Below the pieces are notes generated by a model, which saw only the letters and a program-made list of their open reading frames with translations, had not been told where the DNA came from and did not search any database. From an uncultured Bacteroidales bacterium (GTDB lineage Bacteria > Bacteroidota > Bacteroidia > Bacteroidales > Paludibacteraceae), in assembly GCA_902779705.1 (NCBI GenBank), contig CACZCR010000011.1, forward strand, positions 1-64,000: a DNA stretch of 64,000 nt, in the 5' to 3' direction. How positions within the stretch are numbered: the stretch's first letter is position 1; each line of letters begins with the position of its first letter. Below are positions 1 through 8,546 of the stretch, piece by piece. The translations under genes and the position numbers were made by a program.

Positions 1-1
1 T

Positions 2-196
2 CCGGACTTAACGGAGTCCGACATGCAGTTTGCTATTTTATCTATCATCGGCGCTTCGGACAGCGACATGGGAATCCTCCTCAATGTCCAGAAACAAACC
101 ATCTATCACCGCCGCCAAATCGTCCGCAAACACGTCGATCCCGCCATCGAAGACATCGACTCCTGGCTCCGTGCCTATGTATTAAAGCAAAACTAA
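2..196 (+). CDS. C-terminal fragment of a helix-turn-helix protein
   Basis: The window opens inside this gene; 64 codons remain before the TAA at 194-196. The fragment reads as a helical DNA-binding tail: an LTESDMQFAILSIIGASDSDMGI-type stretch (about 23 residues), then an ILLNVQKQTIYHRRQIVRKH-like recognition helix. The spacing resembles the C-terminal HTH of Bacteroidota TPR- or LuxR-like regulators, in which an 'LSEEE...NKEIAELL...STVKTRR' pattern occurs. The N-terminal sensor part lies outside the window, so the regulator class is inferred from the tail alone. It ends 158 bp before the convergent GH43 gene, so it may be the regulator of that carbohydrate locus, but nothing in the visible sequence proves it. 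Confidence 0.6.
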   Translation, partial: PDLTESDMQFAILSIIGASDSDMGILLNVQKQTIYHRRQIVRKHVDPAIEDIDSWLRAYVLKQN

Positions 197-320
197 GGTA
201 CAATCGTTCGTCTATGCCACGAGGGCACGATTGCCACGAGATAAGCAAATATCCTGTACGTGACCGTACGGTGCCTTTACCTTTTTATTTTTAAAGTAAA
301 TTACGGTAAACGGAAATACC

Positions 321-354
321 AAGACACATCCGATGCACCAAGCATCGTGTAGTC
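321..354 (-). terminator. possible terminator after the GH43 gene
   Basis: An interrupted stem (GAC-ACA-CGATGC paired with GCATCG-TGT-GTC, loop ACCAA) lies directly after the GH43 stop codon on the minus strand. The T-tract is poor, so termination is only plausible. Confidence 0.35.
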
Positions 355-1911
355 TTACTCGACGTTGATATCGAACCAATCGACATCCAGCCAGCCGGCA
401 TCGTTGAAGCGGCGCGTGTCGCGTGTGCAGAACAAGCCTACCTGCGCGCCGATCCAGTGACCCTCGACGGCTTGGAAAGGTTCTCCTACTTTCGCCCAGT
501 TCTCACCATCCATAGAGGTGTAGAACTGTCCGCGTTGCTTGTCGTCCATCTCCAATCGCAGGTAGCACCATTGGTCCGTTACCGGCGCTTCTAACCGGAA
601 GCTGGCTTTCTTGCCCGTGACAATCATGCCCGCTTGTTCGGCACCGGCCATCTTTTTATCCTTATTAGGCATAAAACGCACACGCGCCGTGGCAGTGAAG
701 GCGGCATAGGGGATCTTCTGGAGCAACATATTAGGCATCCAATCGTCCTCCTCACGCGGGGCGCTATAGAGCCGTAAGATGCCTTTGGCAGCATCGCAAA
801 AATACCATTGCGGCTTCACTCGACCACCGGCCCATTGCCAGTCGAGGGCCAGTTCAGGCGTGTCAAACTCATCCCGCCGCGCAAAATTGGACCATGTAGG
901 TTGAGAATTTTTATTTTTTAATTTTTCATTTTTAATTTCTAAAACAGGTTCTCCGTCCTGCCCCATGACAGGCCAATTGTTCACCCATTTGACAGGTTGC
1001 ATATGGACGATTCGTCCTGCCGCTCCTACGTCCTGAAAATGGATAAACCAGTTCTCGCCGTCCTGTGTGTCGACCCAGCCGCCTTGATGCGGGCCGTTGA
1101 TAGCTGTGTTGCCTTGCGCCAGGGTGATCTTGAGCTCATAGGGGCCGTAGATGTTCTTGGCCCGTTGAACAACCTGCCAACCCGTTGAGACACCGCCGGC
1201 AGGGTGCATGAGATAGTAATAGCCGTTGCGCTTATAGAGTTTGGTACCCTCGCAGGTGGGGTGCTCCTCGTGGCCGTCAAAGATGATTCGGCTGGGCACT
1301 TTGACGCTCAGTCCATCGCTACTCAGTTCGGCCATCATCAGCACACTCTTCAGCCCGAACCGGCTACCTGCCACACCATGACTGAGATAGACGCGGCCGT
1401 CATCGTCCCACAGCGGACAGGGGTCGATATAGCCTTTGGCGGCAATAATCAATACCGGTTCTTCCCACTCTAATGGGAACTTTAATTCCCGTAATCCGTT
1501 ACCCGTAACCGGTAACCCCTTGCTACGAATACAGTAGATGCCGCGGTCTGGGTCGCCATAGTAGATCCATATGCGTCCGTCGTGTTCGCGGATAGCCGGT
1601 GCCCACACAAAATTGCCTGCCACCTTGTCGCCCTCTTCGTAGCCGGGCAAACGGTACCGTATAGCAGCATCCACTATCTGCCAATGCACCAAGTCTTTGG
1701 AGGCTAAGATCTGCAAGCCGGGCACGTTGTTGAACGAGGACGAGGTCATCAGATAGGTGTCTCCAATACGGCACACGTCCGGATCGGAATAGTCGTAGGG
1801 CAGAATGGGGTTGGTATAACTCGGCACGCTTGCATTAGCTAAATTGCCAAATGAACAAATCAATGAACAAATGGTAAATGCTAAAATGGTAAATGATTTG
1901 TTTTTTTTCAT
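355..1911 (-). CDS. secreted glycoside hydrolase family 43 protein
   Basis: 518 residues. An N-terminal signal peptide (about residues 1-27) exports it. Residues about 30-320 form a GH43 five-bladed propeller: the general base is Asp43 in YSDPDV, the pKa-tuning Asp is Asp163 in YIDPC, and the general acid is Glu221 in CEGTKLY. Residues about 345-518 look like the beta-sandwich that follows many beta-xylosidase/arabinofuranosidase-type GH43 enzymes. The likely role is release of xylose or arabinose from plant polysaccharide in the periplasm or at the surface; exact specificity cannot be read. Three low-complexity tracts are embedded in frame: the signal peptide region (1832-1896), residues about 131-145 (GLPVTGNGLREL) and the inter-domain linker (905-942). 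Transcribed divergently from the SGNH esterase from its own promoter. Confidence 0.88.
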   Translation of the reverse strand: MKKNKSFTILAFTICSLICSFGNLANASVPSYTNPILPYDYSDPDVCRIGDTYLMTSSSFNNVPGLQILASKDLVHWQIVDAAIRYRLPGYEEGDKVAGNFVWAPAIREHDGRIWIYYGDPDRGIYCIRSKGLPVTGNGLRELKFPLEWEEPVLIIAAKGYIDPCPLWDDDGRVYLSHGVAGSRFGLKSVLMMAELSSDGLSVKVPSRIIFDGHEEHPTCEGTKLYKRNGYYYLMHPAGGVSTGWQVVQRAKNIYGPYELKITLAQGNTAINGPHQGGWVDTQDGENWFIHFQDVGAAGRIVHMQPVKWVNNWPVMGQDGEPVLEIKNEKLKNKNSQPTWSNFARRDEFDTPELALDWQWAGGRVKPQWYFCDAAKGILRLYSAPREEDDWMPNMLLQKIPYAAFTATARVRFMPNKDKKMAGAEQAGMIVTGKKASFRLEAPVTDQWCYLRLEMDDKQRGQFYTSMDGENWAKVGEPFQAVEGHWIGAQVGLFCTRDTRRFNDAGWLDVDWFDINVE

Positions 1912-1940
1912 AGCGTTGGACTTTCAACTGTTAGCGGGGA

Positions 1941-1972
1941 CAAAATTACTGCTTTTTTTCCACATATCCAAA
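1941..1972 (-). promoter_or_regulatory. Bacteroidota-type promoter of the GH43 gene
   Basis: On the minus strand: TTTG (1969-1972), 20 bp, then TAATTTTG (1941-1948), about 30 bp upstream of the GH43 start. Confidence 0.75.
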
Positions 1973-1988
1973 CAATTGTGCTGAAAAA

Positions 1989-2020
1989 TTTGCGTATATC
2001 AAAAAAAAGCAGTACCTTTG
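1989..2020 (+). promoter_or_regulatory. Bacteroidota-type promoter of the SGNH esterase gene
   Basis: TTTG (1989-1992), 20 bp, TACCTTTG (2013-2020). The -33 box continues as CGTATATCAAA, the partial palindrome seen at other chromosomal promoters in the window. Confidence 0.8.
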
Positions 2021-2048
2021 TACAAAATTAAAAAATAAAAATGAAATC

Positions 2049-3929
2049 ATGAAAAAGATATTTTCTCTTTTTGCAGCTATGCTGCTTTGCCTGCCGTTGA
2101 TGCAGGGTGCTATCAAGGTGCACACAATCGGCGACTCGACCATGGCAGAGTACGACGAGAGCACCACGGACAAACGCGGGTGGGGTATGTACCTGGGTTC
2201 GTTTTTCGATCCTGCCTACGTGACCGTTAACAACCGTGGTAAGTCCGGCGCCGACACCCGTAGTTTCTACACCGGAGCTGCCTATTGGGCATCGGTCAAG
2301 AGCCAGATGAATGCCGGTGACTATCTGCTGATACAGTTTGCTCACAACGACGAAGGTACCGTGACCTACGGTATGGATAACATCGAATATGCACAATATT
2401 GCTCCGACCATGGTCTGCCCGCTCCGACCGATGCACGTGGTACGAATCCGCAGACTACCTATCGCGACATGCTGCGCGCGTTCATCGACGAGGCAAGGGC
2501 GCTGGGCGTTAACCCTGTGCTGGTGGGCCCGATATGCCGCGCGTACTTTCAAGGAAACGATATCAAGCGTAACGGCAAGCATGACCTGGGCGATAAGTTT
2601 TCTAAGATAGAGAACGGCGTGCTGTATGAGAACCAGAGCCTGCCGGCCGGTGACTCGACGATGAGTTATGTCAAGGCGATGAAGGTGGTGGCAGCCGAGA
2701 AGAACGTGCCGTTTATCGACCTGACTGAAGCAACCCGTCAGATCTACTTGTCCTACGGTGAGACCCCGTGTCTGAACCTGCTGTTCTGCCAAGGTGACAG
2801 GACCCACACCAACGCCATGGGCGGTAACCTGATAGCCCGTGCCGCGGCCGATTCGTTGAAGAGTGCCGGCATCCTGGCGGACTATATATCCATCCCAACC
2901 GACATATCTGCGACCCCCAACGCCATCGAGATAGGCGAGACCTACTGCGGTGTGGCGCAGAACAAGGAGTTTCTGCTGACCGGTTATGGCCTGGATCCTA
3001 AGAGCGGCACGGTCAACCTGACGGCAACGGCCAATCTGCAGATCTCGCTCGATAAGGAGACCTATGCTTCGACAGCCAGTGTGAGCTATAGCGGCGGTTC
3101 GATGTTCCAGAAGATCTATGTGCGCGCCAACTACACAGCGGGCGGCGAACAACACGATACGGTCTATGCCACCACGGGTGACCACGCGATAGCGATTCCT
3201 GTCAGCGCCAATGCCATATCGCTGGACGGTGGAGCAGCGGTCAAAGCTACCTGGGCGATTGATGCCAAGCCGGTGCCGGATGCTGTGGTAGAAGGACCGA
3301 TTAGTGCCGCCTTGACGATGAGCTATATGATGGCTGCCGACACCAAAGCCGACTTTACCGATGGCGATGAGACAGGCGTGACGATGGTACGATTCCACAA
3401 CGCCGACGCAGCAGGCGCTAAGACCGCTTGGCCGGCCAACGAGATAGACGAGAACGCCAGCCGTTATCTGGATTTTGCTGTTACCGCTCCCGAAGCGATG
3501 GACGTACGTATAACCGGTATCACGATGGACATAGCTGCACACAGTACGTCTGTCATGTGCTATCATATCAACACCGGCTTTGGCGACGGTTTCACGGACG
3601 TGCAGACCATCGATGAGAAAGTGAACATGCCGAACCTGTCGATTACGCATTTGGCTTTGACGCCGACGCTGACTATCCCGGCCGGCGAGACGCTGCATGT
3701 GCGTATCCTGCCGTGGCATAACTTAGGCGAAGCCAAGAGCGGTAAGTATATATGCGTCAAGAACGTGAAGATCGAAGGTATGGCGTTTGAGCCGCAGGAT
3801 GAAGGCATTGAAGAGGTTACGGGTGACGGGTTACGGGTTACAGGAAAGATTCTCCGCAACGGCCAGTTGCTGATCATCCGTGACGGGAAGACCTACAACG
3901 CCATGGGACAGATGGTCGACGTAGAATAA
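2049..3929 (+). CDS. secreted SGNH/GDSL esterase, rhamnogalacturonan acetylesterase-like
   Basis: 626 residues with a signal peptide (about 1-20). Residues 22-280 carry the SGNH blocks: Ser30 in GDST, block II NRGKSGADTRSF, Asn100 in FAHND, and Asp250/His253 in DRTHTN. This arrangement is that of CE12 rhamnogalacturonan acetylesterases, which deacetylate pectin. The rest (about 290-590) looks like two beta-rich accessory domains. The last ~20 residues (LIIRDGKTYNAMGQMV) match the tails of two other secreted proteins in this window and probably form a sorting or anchoring signal. Just before the tail, VTGDGLRVTG is encoded by an embedded repeat (3815-3845). The catalytic assignment is firm; pectin as substrate is inferred from family and from the GH43 neighbour. 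Confidence 0.85.
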   Translation: MKKIFSLFAAMLLCLPLMQGAIKVHTIGDSTMAEYDESTTDKRGWGMYLGSFFDPAYVTVNNRGKSGADTRSFYTGAAYWASVKSQMNAGDYLLIQFAHNDEGTVTYGMDNIEYAQYCSDHGLPAPTDARGTNPQTTYRDMLRAFIDEARALGVNPVLVGPICRAYFQGNDIKRNGKHDLGDKFSKIENGVLYENQSLPAGDSTMSYVKAMKVVAAEKNVPFIDLTEATRQIYLSYGETPCLNLLFCQGDRTHTNAMGGNLIARAAADSLKSAGILADYISIPTDISATPNAIEIGETYCGVAQNKEFLLTGYGLDPKSGTVNLTATANLQISLDKETYASTASVSYSGGSMFQKIYVRANYTAGGEQHDTVYATTGDHAIAIPVSANAISLDGGAAVKATWAIDAKPVPDAVVEGPISAALTMSYMMAADTKADFTDGDETGVTMVRFHNADAAGAKTAWPANEIDENASRYLDFAVTAPEAMDVRITGITMDIAAHSTSVMCYHINTGFGDGFTDVQTIDEKVNMPNLSITHLALTPTLTIPAGETLHVRILPWHNLGEAKSGKYICVKNVKIEGMAFEPQDEGIEEVTGDGLRVTGKILRNGQLLIIRDGKTYNAMGQMVDVE

Positions 3930-3961
3930 GAACGAAAAGATAAACCTTAAAAATCTAGAAT

Positions 3962-5335
3962 ATGGAACTTCCTTTTGCTGAATCATGGAAAATCAAGATG
4001 GTGGAACCCATCCGCAAGTCCACCCGTCAAGAACGCGAACAATGGCTTCGTGAAGCCAAGAACAACGTGTTTATGCTCAAGTCAGAGCAAGTGTATATCG
4101 ACCTGCTGACCGATTCGGGTACGGGTTCGATGTCCGACCGCCAATGGGCAGCGATGATGATGGGTGACGAGAGCTACTCGGGTGCCCGTTCGTTCTTTGA
4201 GTTTAAGAACGTAGTGACCCAGTTGACCGGCTTTGAGTATGTGATCCCAACCCACCAAGGTCGTGCGGCGGAGAATGTGCTGTTCTCCTATCTGGTCAAA
4301 CCCGGACAGATCATACCCGGTAATGCGCATTTCGATACCACCAAAGGCCATATCGAGGCACGCAAGGCTTTCGCTATCGACGTGACCTGTGACGAGGCCA
4401 AAGATACGCAACTGGAAGCGCCGTTCAAAGGCAATGTGTCGCTCGAGAAACTGGAGAAAGTGTTGAAAGAGAACGAAGGCAATGTGCCGTTTATGGTGCT
4501 GACGGTAACCAACAACACCGTAGGTGGTCAACCCGTCTCGATGGCTAATATCAAAGCTACCTGCGAGCTGTGTCACAAGTATGGCGTGGCAGTCAACATG
4601 GACTCGGCACGCTTTGCAGAGAACGCCTATTTTATCAAGACCCGTGAGGTAGGGTATTCAGACAAGTCGATCAAAGAGATCGCACGCGAGATGTTCAGCT
4701 ACGTGGACTCGATGACCATGTCGGCCAAGAAAGACGGACTGGTGAACATGGGCGGATTTATCGCCACCAACAAAGCCGAGTGGTACGAAGGCTGTAAGCA
4801 GTTCTGTATTCCCTTCGAGGGCTTCTTGACCTACGGCGGTATGAACGGTCGTGATATGGCCGCGCTGGCTGTGGGACTGATGGAGAACACCGAGTTTGAT
4901 ATGCTCGACACCCGTATCCGCCAGGTGCAGTATCTGGCAGCCAAGTTGGACGAGTACGGTATACCGTACCAACGCCCGGCAGGCGGACACGCTATCTTCG
5001 TAGATGCCGACAAGGTACTGACGCATATACCGAAGGAGGAGTTCCCCGCGCAGACCCTGACCTGCGAGCTATATCTGGAGGCCGGTATACGTGCTTGCGA
5101 GATCGGCTATATACTGGCTGACCGTGATCCTGTGACCCGTGAGAATAGGTTTGGCGGACTGGATTTTGTACGCCTATGCATCCCGCGCCGCGTGTATACG
5201 AACAACCATATGGACGTCATCGCAGCAGCGCTGAAGAATGTCTATGACCGTCGCGAACAGCTGACGCGTGGCCTGAAGATAGTAAAAGAAGCACCGCTCA
5301 TGCGGCACTTCACAGTAGAACTGGAGCGTCTATAA
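3962..5335 (+). CDS. tnaA: tryptophanase (tryptophan indole-lyase)
   Basis: 457 residues, full length for the beta-eliminating lyase family. It cleaves L-tryptophan to indole, pyruvate and ammonia using PLP bound to Lys257 in the SAKKDG motif. The family also contains tyrosine phenol-lyase; two positions favour tryptophanase here: GIRACEIG lacks the Arg that tyrosine phenol-lyase has in its equivalent (GVRSMERG), and the C-terminal MRHFTVEL keeps the His of tryptophanase where tyrosine phenol-lyase has Phe. It begins 32 bp after the esterase stop with no promoter of its own visible, so it may be co-transcribed, an odd pairing. Its end is 9 bp from the convergent Nudix gene. No TnaC-like leader peptide is visible upstream. 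Confidence 0.93.
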   Translation: MELPFAESWKIKMVEPIRKSTRQEREQWLREAKNNVFMLKSEQVYIDLLTDSGTGSMSDRQWAAMMMGDESYSGARSFFEFKNVVTQLTGFEYVIPTHQGRAAENVLFSYLVKPGQIIPGNAHFDTTKGHIEARKAFAIDVTCDEAKDTQLEAPFKGNVSLEKLEKVLKENEGNVPFMVLTVTNNTVGGQPVSMANIKATCELCHKYGVAVNMDSARFAENAYFIKTREVGYSDKSIKEIAREMFSYVDSMTMSAKKDGLVNMGGFIATNKAEWYEGCKQFCIPFEGFLTYGGMNGRDMAALAVGLMENTEFDMLDTRIRQVQYLAAKLDEYGIPYQRPAGGHAIFVDADKVLTHIPKEEFPAQTLTCELYLEAGIRACEIGYILADRDPVTRENRFGGLDFVRLCIPRRVYTNNHMDVIAAALKNVYDRREQLTRGLKIVKEAPLMRHFTVELERL

Positions 5336-5344
5336 GGCGTCTAA

Positions 5345-5905
5345 TCATTTGTTATCTGCAAACCACCGCCAGAGTGGGGCTGCATGTAGGGCTTGGATGA
5401 TCTCGCCGTCGCGCAGCATCTCAAGCACTTGAGAAGGATCGAGGATGTCCACATGGATGTCCTCGGTTGGTTCCTGATGCTGCTCACGCACTTTCTCTAC
5501 ACCCGTCGCAAGGAAGGTATAGGAGAGGTTGTTGTGGTTACCCGGATTGGGTGACAGGGTCATATAGAGCTGCCACTCGCCGCCTTCATAGCCGGTCTCT
5601 TCGGATAGCTCACGCTGCGCAGCCTGTAAGGGTGTCTCGCCCGGGTCAATCACGCCTGCCACCAACTCATAGTGGGTCTCGCCCAAGCCGTGGCGGTACT
5701 GGTCTTCCATCACCATCTTACCGTCCTTCGTGATAGCGATGACGTTGATCCAGTTGGGAAACTCCATCACATACCACGTCGGAATCTGCTTGCCGGAGGG
5801 CAGTTCAACACACTCCTGACGCACGGACAACCAGGGCCCGAGATGCAGGATATTCTCACTTTTTAAGACCTTCCAAGATCTGTTTTTTAACTTAGGATAT
5901 GCCAT
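5345..5905 (-). CDS. Nudix hydrolase, ADP-ribose pyrophosphatase-like
   Basis: 186 residues from the ATG at 5903-5905. The Nudix box is complete: GVIDPGE, seven residues, then REL-SEETGY, giving the Mg2+-binding Glu residues. Sequence around it (NWINVIAITKDGKMVMEDQYRHG before, LSPNPGNHNNLSYTFLA after) is that of NDP-sugar/ADP-ribose pyrophosphatases. A longer reading frame extends 32 codons upstream, but it runs through the promoter; the -7 box ends 8 bp before the chosen ATG, so the mRNA is leaderless or nearly so. The gene shares an overlapping divergent promoter region with the SLC13-type transporter and is convergent with tnaA. Confidence 0.88.
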   Translation of the reverse strand: MAYPKLKNRSWKVLKSENILHLGPWLSVRQECVELPSGKQIPTWYVMEFPNWINVIAITKDGKMVMEDQYRHGLGETHYELVAGVIDPGETPLQAAQRELSEETGYEGGEWQLYMTLSPNPGNHNNLSYTFLATGVEKVREQHQEPTEDIHVDILDPSQVLEMLRDGEIIQALHAAPLWRWFADNK

Positions 5906-5913
5906 AACGGGCA

Positions 5914-5945
5914 CAAAAGTAGTAAAAAATTTGCATATACACAAA
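5914..5945 (-). promoter_or_regulatory. promoter of the Nudix gene, overlapping a divergent promoter
   Basis: Minus strand: TTTG (5942-5945), 20 bp, TACTTTTG (5914-5921). Its -33 box and that of the plus-strand promoter at 5930 lie within one 16 bp near-palindrome (5930-5945), so both units compete for one site. Confidence 0.8.
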
Positions 5946-5961
5946 TTTTTTTGTATCTTTG
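5930..5961 (+). promoter_or_regulatory. promoter of the SLC13-type transporter gene
   Basis: TTTG (5930-5933), 20 bp, TATCTTTG (5954-5961). It is followed by a ~100 nt leader before the transporter ATG. Confidence 0.8.
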
Positions 5962-5987
5962 CAGCGCAAAGTTTAAAATGTAATACT

Positions 5988-6038
5988 ATGTCTTGGATCA
6001 TGATTCTTCAGCTTCTGATCGTGTCCAGATCATCATGA
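5988..6038 (+). CDS. possible 16-residue leader peptide upstream of the transporter
   Basis: A short frame, MSWIMILQLLIVSRSS, sits in the leader between the promoter and the transporter start. It is hydrophobic and precedes a 28 bp spacer. A regulatory uORF is possible, but a chance ORF is about as likely; no attenuator hairpin is evident. Confidence 0.2.
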   Translation: MSWIMILQLLIVSRSS

Positions 6039-6066
6039 GATAAATGACTTAATGGAAGATAAATAA

Positions 6067-7863
6067 ATGGAAAATGATTTGATGTTTTTTGGATTTAGTA
6101 TTCATGCATGGATAACGATAGCCACGGTGCTGACGATGTTCAGTGTGCTACTGTTTACGAAATTACGTTCTGACTTGGTCTTTTTGGGAGCTATTGCTAT
6201 TTTGTTCGTAACCGGCGTATTGGATGCCAAGGAAGCATTTTCCGGTTTCAGCAATACGTCAGTCATCGTTATCGGAGTGCTGTTTGTGGTGGTAGCGGGT
6301 CTGACGCATACCGGTGTGTTGCAATGGGTGGTACGGCATTTGTTGGGTCAGCCCAAGACGTATAAAGGCGCTGTGACGCGTCTGATGTTTCCTGTGGCGG
6401 CCCTCAGTTCCTTCCTGAGTAACACGACGGTGGTGGCGCTGTTTGTGGGTATCGTCAAGATGTGGTCCCGCAAATTAGGTATCTCGCCTTCCAAACTGCT
6501 TATTCCGTTGAGTTATGCTTCGGGTATGGGTGGCGTTTGTACGCTCATCGGTACGCCTCCTAATTTGATTATCTCGGGTTTGTACGCCGATCATACAGGC
6601 GAAGCCATGAACGTGCTGGCAACCACTATTCCGGGTCTGTTCTGTTTGGGAATAGGCGTGATGAGTATCATTGCCATGCGCAGGCTGTTACCGGACCGAG
6701 AAACACCGGAAGAGGCATTTGAAGACACGGCTGACTATACTGTAGAACTGATTGTTCCTTCGGATAATCCGTATATTGGTAAGCAGGTAGCCGAAGCCGG
6801 ACTCAAGGATATACATGGAGGTCGGTTGATTGAGATCATCCATTTTGACGAGGTGCTCTCTCCTGTGCCTGACAATGAGCCCATTATGGGGGGGGATCGC
6901 TTGGTGTTCGCCGGACAGATAGACGATATCTTCTGCATCAAGGACAAGTATGGTTTTCAGACAGCGAACAAGACGGTGTTTACCACGGACGAGAATAGCG
7001 GCCGCCGATTACGGACCGCGTACGTGGCGCTGAATAGTAGCCTGATTCATAAATGCCTCTGCGATATCACGTTTGAGAAGGATCACAACCTGACTGTGGT
7101 TGCTATCGCGCGTTATGGCAAACGTTTGGAGAAATCGCCGCACGAGGTCAAGTTGCATGCCGGCGACTCCTTGCTATTGGAATGTTCGCCTAAACTGAAT
7201 ATCAACACGGAGAGTCTGAAATCGCAACTGAATTTCTATGACTCGGAGCAAGTGCCGAACATCGGTCCGCAGACGCTCGTTTCCACCGCTATTATGCTGG
7301 CGATGGTGGTGATATCGGCGCTTAATATCATGCCGCTTTTGAACTGTGCATTTCTGGCAGCGATGGCGATGCTTATTTTCCGATGCTGCACGCCGGCGCA
7401 GGCGATGAAAGCCATCAACTGGGAGATCTTGATGGTCTTTGCCGGTTCGGTGGTCTTGGGCGTGGCTATTCAGAAGACAGGTATCGCGGAATGGTTGGCG
7501 TACAGAACGCTTGATGTATGCGGGACGAATCCGATTATCGTGATGACCGCCATCTGTTTCGTAGCGACCTTCATCACGGAGTTTATCTCCAATACGGCGG
7601 CGGGTGCGATGTTCTTCCCGATCATGTACGAAGCAGCGAACCACTTGGGCTACGAACCTTATCCATTCCTCATCGCCTTGATGATCAGCGTCAGCAGCAG
7701 TTTTGCTACGCCGATCGGTTCGCCTACCCATATGCTCGTCTATGGACCGGGTGGCTACCGGTTCAGTGACTTCCTGAAGATAGGTCTGCTGATGAATCTC
7801 ATCATCCTCGCAGCGAACATCTTCATCGTCAATATCGTCTATCCATTGACGCCGCTGCCCTAA
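6067..7863 (+). CDS. SLC13/DASS-type anion permease with TrkA-C domains
   Basis: 598 residues. Two membrane halves flank a soluble centre. The N-terminal half has ~5 TM segments and the hallmark SNTTVVALF and GTPPNLIISG motifs; the C-terminal half repeats them as EFISNTAAGAMFF and ATPIGSPTHMLVYG, the inverted repeat that builds the substrate and Na+ sites in this family. The central region, about residues 205-370, contains two RCK-C/TrkA-C-like regulatory domains. Members carry sulfate, di-/tricarboxylates or other anions; substrate cannot be told from sequence. It is followed by a cytidylate-kinase-like gene after a repeat-filled 56 bp gap, so the two probably share an mRNA. Confidence 0.88.
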   Translation: MENDLMFFGFSIHAWITIATVLTMFSVLLFTKLRSDLVFLGAIAILFVTGVLDAKEAFSGFSNTSVIVIGVLFVVVAGLTHTGVLQWVVRHLLGQPKTYKGAVTRLMFPVAALSSFLSNTTVVALFVGIVKMWSRKLGISPSKLLIPLSYASGMGGVCTLIGTPPNLIISGLYADHTGEAMNVLATTIPGLFCLGIGVMSIIAMRRLLPDRETPEEAFEDTADYTVELIVPSDNPYIGKQVAEAGLKDIHGGRLIEIIHFDEVLSPVPDNEPIMGGDRLVFAGQIDDIFCIKDKYGFQTANKTVFTTDENSGRRLRTAYVALNSSLIHKCLCDITFEKDHNLTVVAIARYGKRLEKSPHEVKLHAGDSLLLECSPKLNINTESLKSQLNFYDSEQVPNIGPQTLVSTAIMLAMVVISALNIMPLLNCAFLAAMAMLIFRCCTPAQAMKAINWEILMVFAGSVVLGVAIQKTGIAEWLAYRTLDVCGTNPIIVMTAICFVATFITEFISNTAAGAMFFPIMYEAANHLGYEPYPFLIALMISVSSSFATPIGSPTHMLVYGPGGYRFSDFLKIGLLMNLIILAANIFIVNIVYPLTPLP

Positions 7864-7919
7864 ATGGCCAAATGATTAAATGAACAAATAAATCTTAAAT
7901 CGTCAAATCGTAAATTATT
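7864..7919 (+). repeat. reiterated-word tract between two operon genes
   Basis: From the transporter stop to the next start the DNA is built from AAATG-A/CAAATG-like words and then AAATCGT/AAATCGTAAA words with 7-9 bp periods. Stop trinucleotides occur in every frame. Confidence 0.7.
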
Positions 7920-8546
7920 ATGAATATAAACAACAAATTCATCATCACGATTAATCGTGAGTTAGGAAGCGGCGGTCGCACAGTAGGTCGCAAGTTAGCC
8001 GAGAAATTAGGCGTTGAGTACTTCGACAAGGCCGTCATCAACGCCTTGCAGGAGCGCTACAACCTGTCCGTGGAGCAGATAGAGCACCTCAAAGGGCAAG
8101 ACACCGGTTGGTGGGCAGAGTTCAAACGTAAGATGACGTTCTCGGAGGCTGAGTACGAACTCAACCAAACGAACATCGAGACCGAGGATATGTTCCGCGC
8201 AGAGACACAGGTGTTGAAGGCCTTGGCCAAAGAGCAGTCGTGTGTCATTGCCGGTCGTACGGCTTGCTATGTCTTCCGTGAGCACCCCAATCACCTGTCT
8301 ATCTTCATTCAGGCATCGATGCTGAGCCGCATGGATCGTGTGGCACGTGAGCAGAACATGTCCAAAGAGGAAGCACGCATGACGATCGAGAAGGTGGATA
8401 AGATGCGTGAGAACTACGTACAGGAGTTCACCGGCACTTCGCGTTACGACACCCGCAACTATCAGTTGGTTCTCAACATGGACGAAATAAACGAGGACGC
8501 GGCCGTTGACCTCATCCTCGCTTATATCCGTAGTATGGCTGTTTAG
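7920..8546 (+). CDS. cytidylate kinase-like nucleotide kinase
   Basis: 208 residues. The N-terminus FIITINRELGSGGRTVGRKLA holds a P-loop variant typical of the cytidylate-kinase-2 family, followed by GVEYFDKAVI. This family binds ATP and probably phosphorylates a nucleoside monophosphate or related small molecule; it is distinct from housekeeping Cmk, and its true substrate is not established. A C-terminal helical region (DRVAREQNMSKEEARMTIEKVD) corresponds to the lid, with Arg residues that would contact phosphate. The end overlaps the convergent glycosyltransferase by 4 bp. Confidence 0.82.
   Translation: MNINNKFIITINRELGSGGRTVGRKLAEKLGVEYFDKAVINALQERYNLSVEQIEHLKGQDTGWWAEFKRKMTFSEAEYELNQTNIETEDMFRAETQVLKALAKEQSCVIAGRTACYVFREHPNHLSIFIQASMLSRMDRVAREQNMSKEEARMTIEKVDKMRENYVQEFTGTSRYDTRNYQLVLNMDEINEDAAVDLILAYIRSMAV

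Noticed and set aside
2028..3719. 563-codon minus-strand frame opposite the SGNH esterase
   Set aside because: No motif, His/Arg/Val-rich shadow; the plus-strand frame has complete SGNH catalytic blocks.
3962..5335. Tyrosine phenol-lyase instead of tryptophanase
   Set aside because: The Arg of GVRSMERG and the C-terminal Phe typical of tyrosine phenol-lyase are replaced by tryptophanase-type residues.
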